From positions 22,146,001 through 22,210,000 of the forward strand of contig CM072870.1 of the NCBI GenBank assembly GCA_036937835.1: 64,000 nt of DNA, given 5' to 3'. Positions 1-11,912 of this stretch are shown here, piece by piece (within the stretch, counting starts at the first letter, position 1; every line of letters begins with the position of its first letter). The notes beneath the pieces were generated by a model. It was not told the DNA's origin. It worked only from the letters and a program-made list of their open reading frames with translations, and did not search any database. Both the position numbers and the translations under genes were made by a program. This DNA is from Pampus argenteus. Lineage: Eukaryota > Chordata > Actinopteri > Scombriformes > Stromateidae.

Positions 1-534
1 GTACATATATTGTAGTGAAGGTATATACTATATATATATATATATATAATGATTATTTAATATTACTTATATGAAAAGTAGAGATGGATATTTTACAATA
101 TCAATATAATAATGTGCAAAATCACACAACTGATGTTCAAAGAAATTAACTGTGTTTGACTGTTACACAATTTTTTGGTCATGTGATGACAACTGAGCCA
201 TCTCCATGACAACAGGGCAAACTCCATCTGCTGATGTAGACGGTGAGATGCTCACAAAGGTAACGAGCCGACCTTGAGAGAAGACGGATGCTGTATCACT
301 GCTCGCTCTGAAATCCTTCATTTGGATAACAAAGACGTGATTATTAATGATAATACTGGATTATCCTCCAGCCTTTAGGATGGTTTACACGTTAAGATAT
401 CACAAACATACTTACATACTGCACATACATACATTACATCATTCATTCAACAACTAAACAACTAACACATGCTGGTGTAGCCTCACATCTGCTGCTGTTT
501 AAAGATTAAAGTCAATTTAGCCAAAGTGCAAAAC

Positions 535-567
<33 letters not shown>

Positions 568-874
568 TTAGTCTATATATTATAGACATACTGTGTCAGA
601 TTTAGATGAATCACAAGGCCAAAAGAGGCTCGACTCCCTTCAGAGAACCACAGACATGCTGTACCTGGGAGATTATTATAGGATATTATAGGAACATTGT
701 GTTTTATGATCAGAATATGTCACTTATAAAGCACAAAAACATCAATTTAACCAACATCAGTATAGAATATGATGGAGGTGCTGAACTGAAACCGAAAAAA
801 CCAATCATAAAATCAATACATTGACATCAGTGTTATAGATACCTATAAAACATATTATTGTGGATAATATGGTA

Positions 875-932
<58 letters not shown>

Positions 933-1025
933 TATATACAGTAAAGCAAATAAATTGATATTTAACAGAGCTTAATTGTGCAGGTGTGATCGACGTTATA
1001 GATTCATATCAGTCAACATCAGGCC

Positions 1026-1058
<33 letters not shown>

Positions 1059-2812
1059 TCTGTCTCTTACCTCTCTCTCTCTCTCTGTCTCTTTCTCTCT
1101 CTCTCTCTCTCTCTGCTCTGTTCTTCACCTGATGGCTCAAATAAATCCAACCGATAGTCAAGAACAACAACAGCAACAACAACAACAACAACCGGCTCCA
1201 ATCGGATCTTCTCTGACTGTTTGTTGGATCCGGAGCTCCGGCTGCGTCGTTTGCAAGCAGCAGAGTAGATTTTCTGTCCTCCAGAAATGAGATAAAACTG
1301 CCTGTAAAGCGTCTTTTCTCCGCGGTGCCGCACGCAGCTTCTTTACGCACAGCTTCCCGCTGACATCCGTAATTCAAGGTGGAGCGAAGCGGTGGGAATA
1401 TTTGCCTGTCACCTCCTCCCCCCTAAAAATAAACCACCGCCGGCTCCTTCTGTGAATGAACAGGCTTGTGTTGGTTTCCTGCAGGCTGTTTGCAGGCTGC
1501 TCGTCCTCCGTCCTATCACACGGCGGATTTCTGCAGACGCGCAGCCTTCAGTCCTGCTGCACATTTATGACTCATAACTGGAAATTGCTTCAGAGACATT
1601 AAAACATACAGATCAGAGCTGAATGTTTGCACTGCTGCTGCAACAATACACATATAAAACACTCACAGGTGTGTTTTATTTCACACACTAATAGCAGATT
1701 ATATCATCATAAAACTACAGGTTATACTTGTGTTACCTTTTTGATGATGATTAAAATCTTAACATCACGCCAGCATATTACTTCTAAGGAGAGCAGACAT
1801 GAGACAATACAAATTCAAATTAATTTCCCATAAAAACCCTTGTTTCCCACAGTCTTTGAATGAGCCTTCCTCTTTGTGGCAAAACAACATGTTATTATAA
1901 TGTCCATAAAAGCATGTAGCATTATCCTTCTCATAAAGATGTAGCAGTAAAATAATATCCACAATTCACATGTGCTACAAGGAAGTGACGCTGTAAAATA
2001 AATAATAAAATATTATGTGATGTAACTCTTCAGACACAATAACAGTGAATGAGGGTAACACCTTAATTACATGTGTAAACACATCAGAGCATCAGTACTC
2101 TCAGATTATGGTGATTAAAGGTATTAGAGCCACAACACTCTACTTTCTTTCTGCACCTGAACGTCACACCGAAATGACCATAATCTTGATTTTATGGGTT
2201 TATGTGAAACCTGGCTAAATGAGGTATCATTTAGGTGGGGGCTTAGCTGCTATAATACTGTATGACTCCGGGTCCTTAATGCTGAATCCAATTAACACCA
2301 CTGTTTTTATGTCTTTTGAGGTACTTTTACTGCTCTCTAAGTCACAGTCAATTACATATTAACCACTGGGGCCTTCTTTATGAGTTTTTCTACCTTTCTT
2401 TGTGACATACTGACACAAATAGAGAGTTATTTAATTATGAGGAGATTCTAGTTTAGTTTTCTTAGATCTCATAGCCTCTACTGATTTTACACAGCGTGTT
2501 GATATACTTACTCACCTGTATAAACCATCTTACCATGCTGGAGTTTCTGCATTTCTAATGGTTTATTTGTCAAAGACAAGCAAGCAAACAATAAACAAAG
2601 AAATCCTGTTTCCTGCATGCCTCTCTTCTTCTGGTGAAAAACCAAACACCACCCACCCAGGTGCATTCCAGTCCTGTATAACTCATATAACCTCAGGTGT
2701 TCACAGGTGTTATCTAATTCACATGCACAAGCAAAACAAATACAAACAAAATAGTAGCTATGTAAGATGACTCATCTTTACATCTCTGGTAAGCCTGACA
2801 CCAGCTGGTGCA
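1..2812. other. AT-rich intergenic stretch, no supported gene
   Basis: I see no exon chain or recognisable protein here. The stretch holds low-complexity tracts: (TA)n near 31-48 and 880-935, a GATA repeat near 538-566, and the repeats at 1023-1191. About 1195-1560 is noticeably richer in G+C and CpG than its surroundings. It could be the promoter or first exon of a gene outside the window, but no splice signal or frame backs that. Open frames here are short and composed of dinucleotide or CAA repeats. Confidence 0.6.
1023..1191. repeat. Clustered microsatellites: (TG)n, (CT)n, (CAA/CAG)n
   Basis: Three simple repeats lie within 170 bases: a TG run, then a CT run, then a CAA tract with one CAG interruption. 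Long open frames over this block, including a glutamine run on one strand and a leucine/threonine-histidine run on the other, follow from the repeats and are not evidence of a gene. Confidence 0.85.
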
Positions 2813-4790
2813 TGAGGCTCTTCTTCACCGGTGACTCTCCTCTCATGAGGCTCTTCTTCACCGGTGACTCCTCTCATGAGGCTCTTCTTCACCGGTGACT
2901 CTCCTCTCATGAGGCTCTTCTTCACCGGTGACTCTCCTCTCATGAGGCTCTTCTTCACCGGTGGCTCTCCTCTCATGAGGCTCTTCGTCACCTGGGACTC
3001 TCCTCTCATGAGGCTCTTCTTCACCGGTGACTCTCCTCTCATGAGGCTCTTCTTCACCGGTGACTCTCCTCTCATGAGGCTCTTCTTCACCGGTGGCTCT
3101 CCTCTCATGAGGCTCTTCTTCACCGGGGACTCTCCTCTCATGAGGCTCTTCTTCACCAGTGGCTCTCCTCTCATGAGGCTCTTCTTCACCGGGGACTCTC
3201 CTCTCATGAGGCTCTTCTTCACCGGTGGCTCTCCTCTCATGAGGCTCTTCTTCACCGGTGGCTCTCCTCTCATGAGGCTCTTCTTCACCGGGGACTCTCC
3301 TCTCATGAGGCTCTTCTTCACCGGTGACTCTCCTCTCACGAGGCTCTTCTTCACCGGGGACTCTCCTCTCATGAGGCTCTTCTTCACCGGTGACTCTCCT
3401 CTCACGAGGCTCTTCTTCACCGGGGACTCTCCTCTCATGAGGCTCTTCTTCACCGGTGGCTCTCCTCTCATGAGGCTCTTCTTCACCGGTGACTCTCCTC
3501 TCATGAGGCTCTTCTTCACCGGTGGCTCTCCTCTCATGAGGCTCTTCTTCACCTGGGACTCTCCTCTCATGAGGCTCTTCTTCACCAGGGACTCTCCTCT
3601 CATGAGGCTCTTCGTCACCAGGGACTCTCCTCTCATGAGGCTCTTCTTCACCGGTGGCTCTCCTCTCATGAGGCTCTTCTTCACCGGTGACTCTCCTCTC
3701 ATGAGGCTCTTCTTCACCGGTGACTCTCCTCTCATGAGGCTCTTCGTCACCAGGGACTCTCCTCTCATGAGGCTCTTCTTCACCGGTGGCTCTCCGCTCA
3801 TTAGGCTCTTCTTCACCGGTGACTCTCCTCTCATGAGGCTCTTCTTCACCGGTGGCTCTCCTCTCATGAGGCTCTTCTTCACCGGTGGCTCTCCTCTCAT
3901 GAGGCTCTTCTTCACCGGTGGCTCTCCTCTCATGAGGCTCTTCTTCACCGGTGACTCTCCTCTCATGAGGCTCTTCTTCACCGGTGGCTCTCCTCTCATG
4001 AGGCTCTTCTTCACCGGTGGCTCTCCTCTCATGAGGCTCTTCTTCACCGGTGGCTCTCCTCTCATGAGGCTCTTCTTCACCGGGGACTCTCCTCTCATGA
4101 GGCTCTTCTTCACCGGTGGCTCTCCTCTCATGAGGCTCTTCTTCACCGGTGGCTCTCCTCTCATGAGGCTCTTCTTCACCGGTGGCTCTCCTCTCATGAG
4201 GCTCTTCTTCACCTGGGACTCTCCTCTCATGAGGCTCTTCTTCACCGGTGGCTCTCCTCTCATGAGGCTCTTCTTCACCGGTGACTCTCCTCTCATTAAG
4301 CTCTTCTTCACCTGGGACTCTCCTCTCATGAGGCTCTTCTTCACCGGTGGCTCTCCTCTCATGAGGCTCTTCTTCACAGGGGGACTCTCCTCTCATGAGG
4401 CTCTTCTTCACCGGGGACTCTCCTCTCATGAGGCTCTTCTTCACCGGGGACTCTCCTCTCATGAGGCTCTTCTTCACAGGGGGACTCTCCTCTCATGAGG
4501 CTCTTCTTCACAGGGGGACTCTCCTCTCATGAGGCTCTTCTTCACCGGGGACTCTCCTCTCATGAGGCTCTTCTTCACCGGGGACTCTCCTCTCATGAGG
4601 CTCTTCTTCACAGGGGGACTCTCCTCTCATGAGGCTCTTCTTCACAGGGGGACTCTCCTCTCATGAGGCTCTTCTTCACCGGGGACTCTCCTCTCATGAG
4701 GCTCTTCTTCACAGGGGGACTCTCCTCTCATGAGGCTCTTCTTCACCGGTGACTCTCCTCTCATGAGGCTCTTCTTCACCGGTGACTCTC
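2813..4790. repeat. Minisatellite of about 60 units, 33 or 34 bp each
   Basis: Head-to-tail copies of a 33-bp unit begin CTCATGAGGCTCTTCTTCAC and end in a variable core followed by a constant ACTCTCCT or GCTCTCCT. The core has a few forms: CGGTGA, CGGTGG, CGGGGA, CTGGGA, CAGGGA. One early unit is 2 bp short (near 2868). From about 4378 onward many units carry CAGGGGGA and are 34 bp, which shifts the frame. The 33-bp length is divisible by three and lacks stops, so frames stay open for about 540 codons on both strands. I treat these as by-products. There are no spacers, so it is not a CRISPR-like array. It lies about 550 bases upstream of the promoter of the membrane-protein gene. Confidence 0.95.
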
Positions 4791-4799
4791 TCTATATTA

Positions 4800-5340
4800 G
4801 AAATCAAACTTCATCTAGCTTCCTCCTTTTACATCCTGTATCCATTCTTTGGTCTGACCCTGAAAAACCACAATTACACAAAGAACCTGTGTTATAAGTC
4901 TTGCTCTCCAGTTTGATACTAATCTACTCCTTTGAAGAAGATATCAACAGACTGCATACTTCTACTTATGCAAATATTGCAATGACTCATCCCGTCCTCA
5001 CCCTGAGGATTTGAACAAAAGCAAAGCAGCCTGCATGTTTTGGAGAAGTTGTTTGTTCTGTGGTTTTGCTGCAGATACATTATAACTGTAATGAGGTCAG
5101 TTAGACAGAGGAATAATATCATAATATCATAATATGTCAACTCATGTAAATAACACAACACCATAAATTAACAAAACAAAAGATTTTTTTATTTATTTAT
5201 TTTTTGCATAAATTTGACCATAATTATTGTTTTGGATCCAAAAATAAAAAAATAAAATTGACGAGACAAACACAAACAATGACCGGTCTGGTCATTGTTT
5301 AGTTGGGTATAGAAATCAAAAGTTATAATTTCTACATAGG
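4800..5340. other. Non-coding spacer
   Basis: This is AT-rich unique sequence between the minisatellite and the membrane-protein promoter. I see no exon, RNA gene or clear repeat. A short inverted repeat, ACCGGTC/GACCGGT-like with a central TGGTCATTG, occurs near 5280-5300 and may be chance. Confidence 0.4.
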
Positions 5341-5347
5341 CGTGTCT

Positions 5348-5381
5348 GGGGAGTTTCCATTAGCCTGCTGCGGTGTATAAA
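5348..5381 (+). promoter_or_regulatory. NF-kappaB-type site followed by TATA box
   Basis: GGGAGTTTCC at 5349-5358 fits the kappaB consensus GGGRNWYYCC at every position. A TATAAA at 5376-5381 lies 17 bases downstream, and the first ATG of the next gene is about 105 bases further on. The spacing is what a compact inducible promoter would show. Binding is inferred. Confidence 0.6.
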
Positions 5382-5486
5382 TTCATCGACCATCGATCAG
5401 AAATACGGAAATACGACCCGAGGTAGCCGGCAGAGAGGCTTCACATATCTACACATCCTCCGACGTCTTTATATCCAACTCTCACC

Positions 5487-5650
5487 ATGGATCTGATGCC
5501 CCTGATCGGTAAGATTACCGTCACAAGTCACTGCGCGCGCGGTGTGTGTCTGTGTGTGTGTGTGTGTGTGCGCGCGCGGTGTGTGTGTGTGTTTATCTTT
5601 TAAATGATAATCGAGAGAGACAGTTTGTTTTGTGCCATCGGTGTGTGATG

Positions 5651-5702
<52 letters not shown>

Positions 5703-8700
5703 ATGTATATACACGCATATATATAGAAACATCGACATATTTCTTATTATCTGCTACTTTTCCACCAGCGCAGCTCGTTTTATGCTGCAGCAACACGTGG
5801 TGTCAAATGTTAATAAGTCTTATTGATCCTCTAATGTCCCCGTTATTTATACTCATATTATAACCGTTCATACCTGTTGACACCCTGTCAACGCCTTGAA
5901 ATGTAGTGAAGTACAATACTTGTTATACAAAAAAAAAAAAAAAGTACTTGAGAAGTAAAATTATTGATTTTTAAATGAATACTTTGTAAGGAGATAAATG
6001 TAATCTGTTGCTTTCCAGCTGTTCAATCAGCAACTTTTTTGCAGAGAGAAGTTGTAGGAGACTGATGGACGTTTTCTAAACTTGGTGAACATATTTCATC
6101 CATGTTTTAGGATTTGACTTTTGCACAAAAATGATAGGAAATCATGTCATTGTTGTTATTGATGTGTTGTTTTGCTGTATTGTTTGTCTTTCTTTGACAG
6201 TAATGAGGCAAATCAGGAAATAAGATCAGATAAGATATGACTTACTGTACGGTAACTATGGTAACTCGCTCAGCACACGTCTAATTTGAACTGAACAGAT
6301 TTGTATAAACAACACTTTAAACTAAGCAGTTCATATTTAGTTATTGCAGAGGTAACACCTGTACTGATCATGTGACTCCTGAATATAAAGTTAAACATTA
6401 ATAGACGGAGCTTATAAAAGTCTTAAAGCTCGTCTTTTACTTGATGTCATGAAGCAAATGTAAAATCTGGGGCAGGACTGCTGACTGGGTGTGGCAGGTG
6501 AAAGCAGGTTTATTTTTCTCTAACTGTCTTGATAAGGAATGCTGTTGGCTGTGAAGGTGAATTCCCCTCCTCCATAAACAATATGCCTGTTTCCTTATTA
6601 TCTCACTGCTCATCAAGGTACTGTATTAACTTCTGTAATGTGCTGCACACTTTTTAAACCCCGTCAGTGATTTGTACTTCTTGTTCATTTTCAGTGTATC
6701 TGATGCTCCGGTTCTGTGCACCCGAGTCTCTGAGCTGCGCAGGCAAACGTCAACCTGACGGGTCGTTTTTCTACCAGGTGACTCGACCTCCGCCATCATC
6801 CAGGTGCCAGACATGCTGGGAAGATGAGAACGTAAGTCCTGCACTGTCAGCTGTTACTAGTGATGATCTTACTTTATTAATACTTTACATTTCAAAAGGG
6901 AAATATTGTATTTTTTTTTGCCAATTATAGTTGCTGTTCAGAGATTTTATATAAAAACTGTTGTTTAAATTGGTTGCTTTTTGGTTTCTTTGTGGTTTCC
7001 TGTTCCAACCTGACGTTAACATATCTAGAAATGCTGCCTGCAAGTCAAAAGTCAGGGCTTCAACTTTTTCAGTTCTACTTAGCCGACAAACTGACGTCCT
7101 CAAATATAAAATATTCAGTTTACTGTCATAAAAGACTATTTATTTTTTATAGATGACGACTAATCAATGAATCCCTCCATTTGTATTGTGAACTGAATGT
7201 TGCATAAACGGCCAGTATAACATAAATAAAGAGTTTTTTTTTAAAATGTGCAGATTAAATCTGCTGGATGAGCAGTTGAAATGTTGCTGAAACACCAGAA
7301 GTATTGTTTTATTTAGATGTTGTGATACAGTAATGTTGAAGTTAAGTGTTCTGATTGAGACATCTTGTCCGGAAACCACCCTGAGCTTGTGTGTGTTGGT
7401 CAATATTTCTGGAAACCCCCTACCTCCCTCTGCCACCCAGGAACATCTATTATCTATAAAGGTTAACATAAAATCAGTTACCGCCCTGAACTCCGCCCTT
7501 TCTTGTGGTATGACTGTAATTTTTAATCCTAACTTCATCCCTAAGATGCGTTTTAAGTGATTAAAACGATATGGATCTACTTTGACCTTTTTGTCATCCT
7601 ATAAATAAAAATACACTTTCTTTCTGTTCCCTTTTTTTTGTCTGCAGGACATTCTTTAGTCTTTAGTCACTTGTGCTTCAACTGCTGCAACCTTTAGTGT
7701 TTTCTCTATGTTAATTCCTAACTAGAATCTGTGTTTATTTCTTCAGAGAACCGTCATCGCCCGGGACTTAAACTTCGACCGTGTGCTTGTCCTTAAAGTG
7801 ACAGACAGTAGCATCGAGCTGAAAGCCTGCAGGCAACATCTGCACTTCATACAGGAATGTGCTGAGGTGAACAACAGCTTATGATCCAGTAATCACAACG
7901 TCGCCCACGTTCAACACATTTAAACCTGTGAATGTACGTTTGTTAATCATTTAATGGTTGCAGCTCTACCAGGTATTTACCAATGATCTGATATCGATAA
8001 CAATGATCATGTTTAAAAAATGAGTAGAAGTTGCAGCATGCAGTTAGCAGGTTCATGATGTCTTGATGTCTGTAGGTTTGAAGACGAGTGCTAACTTTTC
8101 CTTCCTTCCTTCCCTTCAGAGCGTCGAGGAAACCGACTGCAGAGGTGAGCGGACCGATTAACCGTTTCTGTAAATGACCTCTGGCAACGTGACCTAAGAT
8201 GTGTTAATGATGTATATTATACTAATATGCTCTGTTTCAGCACATAAAAAGCCCCACTGTCCAAATAATCTTAAATACACAAGTGTAATGTACTTTTATT
8301 TAAGTATTCCTCAGTAAAAATACATTAAAATTCTTCAGTATTTTGTATTTTCTGCTACTTTACATCCATAGTACTTTTCATGCATTTTTTACTTGTGACA
8401 GAGTATTTTTATATTGCTATATGGGTTATTTTACTTCAGTAAATGAATGAAAACTACAACATGACCAAAAAAAAAACATGAATATCCATTAGAAGACAGA
8501 GAAGAAGACATATTGAACTTATTTCATCATCAGTACATTTATATTTCTGTCTTTCTGTCATTCCAGTGAACTGCAGCTGGAGCCCCGAACCTGGTGAGAC
8601 AAATCTTTACTCTTTTAATTTTAATTTTTTATACATTATAGACATTTAATGTGCATCGTTTGCACAGTACTGTATATTCTTATACAAATATATAATATAC

Positions 8701-8985
8701 ATGGAGAAATAGTTAAACATGACAGCAGCAGCATCAAAAGTTTTTTAATTTCTGTGCAGTAGTAACACTTTTCTCTCTCCTTTGTTTCCTCCAGTGAAGA
8801 CCTGCCTCTTTGGGAACTGGTGTCCAAGCGTACCGATATTGTTTTCCTTCGGTATCCTTCCAGTTCTGGGGATAATTTGCTGCGTGTGCATCTACAAATG
8901 CAGGAGAAGATCTGCGGCCACGAGGGAGTCATACGTCACGGGATATGACCAGGTGAAGGTGACGAGAGTGGAAACGGTTCAGTGA
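5487..8985 (+). CDS. Small cysteine-rich single-pass membrane protein, family not recognised
   Basis: Six exons join in frame with GT-AG borders: 5487-5508, 6695-6831, 7747-7866, 8120-8144, 8567-8593, 8795-8985, giving 173 aa. Residues 1 to about 23 are a hydrophobic signal peptide (MDLMPLI...). The ectodomain of about 100 residues holds some ten cysteines, including a CxxC (RCQTC) and a later C-x9-C-x8-C stretch, and two N-glycosylation sequons (NRT, NCS). A transmembrane helix (about ILFSFGILPVLGIICCVCIY) is followed by a basic stop-transfer KCRRR and a short tail with two tyrosines. The first exon codes only seven residues, and exons 4 and 5 are just 25 and 27 bp. The kappaB-TATA promoter and topology suggest an immune surface protein. 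A membrane-tethered chemokine-like or cytokine-receptor-like fold is possible but unproven. Confidence 0.72.
5538..5699. repeat. (TG)n and (AT)n microsatellites in intron 1
   Basis: Two TG runs separated by CGCGCG stretches, then an AT run, lie just inside intron 1 of the membrane-protein gene. CG/TG alternation of this kind favours Z-DNA in principle. Confidence 0.85.
8270..8410. repeat. Dispersed teleost-type repeat relic (AGTACTTTTA...GCAG family)
   Basis: The text with TGTACTTTTATTTAAGTA, CTCAGTAAAAATACA and TTTCTGCTACTTTACATC resembles degraded copies elsewhere in this window (about 18485-19010, 20120-20200, 22965-23095, 31052-31145, 32024-32282, 38678-38765). It lies in the intron before exon 5 of the membrane-protein gene. 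The family name is not known to me. Confidence 0.55.
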
Positions 8986-9133
8986 GACGAGTGGAGTGGA
9001 CACGCTGCTGATCACATGATCACGTGATTCAGCCGTCATCAAACTACGAACCATAAGGATATAAATGATAATACTAACATATATATAACTATTATTTATG
9101 AGATATGGTACTAATATTATATATTTTAAAACT

Positions 9134-9139
9134 AATAAA
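9134..9139 (+). terminator. Polyadenylation signal AATAAA for the membrane-protein gene
   Basis: A canonical hexamer lies about 150 bases after the stop codon, the first good candidate in the 3' UTR. Confidence 0.45.
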
Positions 9140-11601
9140 AAATATTATAAAGTATTAAGTTAAATTTGCATCTAATGCAGCAATAATATATTATTATTAT
9201 TATTATTAATATATATATTTTAAGAGGCTTAAGAAGAAAACAAGTGTTCCAAAGTCCAGGAGCCCAAAGAGAGTCTGTTTGTTTGTTTGTTTGTTTGTTT
9301 GTTTGAAATCCAAAGTGTTTTACTGGAGCGATGGGAAGTAAGAAATTAACCTCCCAACTTTCCTGAAGTGTTAAACATGTCTCAACACATTTCCGTTGCA
9401 AATAGTTCCTTTAAAAGCTGATTTTCACCTGCTATTTATATATAGTTTATATACTTTTCTTACTTTTTTTTTATATTCAAAGTTAAGCAAAGATGAATCC
9501 AAGCATTTTGGTTGTTTTGTTTTGTTTTTATCAAACAACAACTTTTTGGATTATGCTTTTTTGCACACTTTAAACTTCTGTTATTGGTGAATGAGGAGAA
9601 ACTGTGTTTGCGGCTTTAGTCGTCGTCCGGTCCGTTACGGTCAAATGACACAAAGCTTTTTGCACTTTGGAGACATGAAACAAGGAGGTGAGAGGCGAAA
9701 GTGAAAGAAAAAACAGTCTAAAAAAACTATATTAATAACAAATAACAAACATTAATATAAGTCTTGTGAAAAAATCCTAAGAAATATATTGATATGAAGT
9801 CTAATTAATCAGCCAGAAATCGAGTATATTTGTGTTGCGAGTGAAATGAATTTAAATTAAATAAATAATTAAATAAATAAATAGACTGTTTCTTCCCTTA
9901 TGAGGAGAAAAAAAACAACCTCCATGTGGTTTTATTGGTTACATTGACTGAACTGTGATTGCGGTTTATTAAGAAACACTTGAACTACTCGAGTTTGTAT
10001 TAACTCTAACTTTAACATGACTCACCTGAGTCACACTTCCCATCGAGTCACACTTACTCTCCTCAGTCAGTTTTAAGCGCGAGCAGGAGTGGGCAAAACA
10101 AGTCTTTTTTCATCTTGGGCTGAACAACTAATGAAGAAATTCATTGAAAAAAAGTAGTTAGCTGCAACATAACAAAATGAAAAAAATCGTCGATCTTGAC
10201 AATCAGCTTTTTCTCTATTTTGAATGAAGCGATTCAGTTACTGTAATAACTATATTATACGTGATACATGCAACAGATCACAAATCTGATTTGAAAAGAC
10301 GCTGCTTTCTAACTTATATACACTCACAACACTTTCTGCAGTTTTTCTGTTATGCATCTACACCCGTGAAAAAAATAGGAATTATGTTGAAGTTAAACCT
10401 AATTAAATTTATTTTAGGATTTTTATGAAATGCTGTCAAAGCCCCCCAACAGTCCACACAGAGCCAGTGGTTGGCTCCAGTGACTGTAACACAAGCTGCA
10501 ACTCCTCCATCCTCAATGTTACCAGCATTTATTTTCACAAAGGTCAAAAGGTCGCAGCACCTAATATGGACAATAAATAAATAAATAAATAAAAACAACA
10601 AAGGAAGACGTTTGTCAGAGCTCACAGATTGCGTGGTTGATCTTTCACTGCGGAAGTGTAAAGATTTATTAATATTATAATAAAAAAGATGAAGAAACGA
10701 ATGTAGAAACATGCAGTTTGTCCTCAGTCATGTGTTTGCTCTCAGGGCTCCTGGACTCAGGATCAGCATGCTGCTGGTTTCACTGTTAAACCTTAAAGCC
10801 AGTAAACTACAGACCAGATTATAATGAAACGGACTGAAGGTTTTTATTGTCAAAGAGAAGTGAAAACGTGCTTTTATAAAAAACAATCAGATGCTAAATG
10901 ATGTGCATCCTTTGATTTTTAACACCTGCTGTTATCAATAAAATGATTTAAGATGACTGTCTCTTATTGAATATCTTATTAAATATTATTTTTCATCACT
11001 TTACTTAAAGGACGAGTTCAAAGTTTTTCAAAACTTCCACAGCAGGTTTAGAAAGCTGCAAACAGGATGAGGTTACCGCTGGCAACGTGATTTATGATGA
11101 GTCATAGTTCTCAGAAGACAGCTGAGGTCACATGTTCAACACGACATGTAAAATAAAACCTACGTTAGCTGTAATGAGAAAGACGAACATATAACTCATT
11201 GTAGGCGTAATGTATGCAGGTTTGGGATAAGATCACATGAAATAATACATTTGTTTTTCCTTTAAGAAAGCCGTCACCTCTTACTGTAAGATTTTCAAAA
11301 CCGCACACAAAATCTGGGAAACTTTGAACCACAACACTTCCTCCGTATTTCCTGTACATGTGATGTACAGTTGAATCTTTCCTAAAAGGCCAAACAAACA
11401 TTAATATCCAACCTCACAACAGTACTTTCAACTTTTAGTTAAAACATTGATGCATTTTGGTTTTTAAAATCCTTTATATGAGAATTTTTTTTTTTTTTTT
11501 TTAATTCTCTTCTGAAATCGTAAAGTGAATATTTATATTGATGTATGATCTTTGTGTGGAAGAGGGAACTGAAACACTGCAGTTTGTATTAAAGATGGGG
11601 T
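9140..11601. other. Convergent spacer between the membrane-protein gene and orc1
   Basis: AT-rich sequence between the 3' ends of two converging genes. It contains a (GTTT)7-type repeat at about 9277-9304, ATT runs near 9190, an AAAT run near 9860-9885 and a poly-T near 11487-11503. I found no exon or RNA gene. A fragment near 10996, AAAGGACGAGTTCAAAG, resembles the ends of dispersed repeats seen elsewhere. Confidence 0.5.
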
Positions 11602-11607
11602 TTTATT
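11602..11607 (-). terminator. Polyadenylation signal for orc1
   Basis: AATAAA on the minus strand (TTTATT on plus) lies about 305 bases beyond the orc1 stop codon. Confidence 0.55.
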
Positions 11608-11912
11608 GCATATTCAAGTACTGACACATTAAAATAAGATTCACTACATATAAACAAAAACAACAACGAGCAAAATGTCACATTTTAATAAAATTAAGAC
11701 TTAAATTGGGGACATCACAAACTCTCCCATCAAAGAGGAAAAAAACAGACAGATTTCTGTCTCAAGCTCGGTAGTTACAGTAATTTAAGGGTTAAAAAAC
11801 TAAATCCTGCTTGATGAAAACTTTATCAGTGATTTCAGTTTGTGTTGTTCACCCTGCGTCGCCTTACTTCTCACGCAGCTGAGATAAAAATCACCTGAAG
11901 AGTCGGCTCCCT

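Noticed and set aside
976..1377. Polyglutamine or leucine-rich small protein on either strand
   Set aside because: The frames are made of TG, CT and CAA repeats and have no splice partners or similarity I can name.
2758..4498. Open frames of about 540 codons on both strands
   Set aside because: They follow from a 33-bp, stop-free tandem unit. There is no signal peptide, no non-repetitive domain and no consistent single frame, and the 34-bp units break them.
2813..4790. CRISPR-like array
   Set aside because: Units are contiguous with no unique spacers, and the genome is vertebrate.
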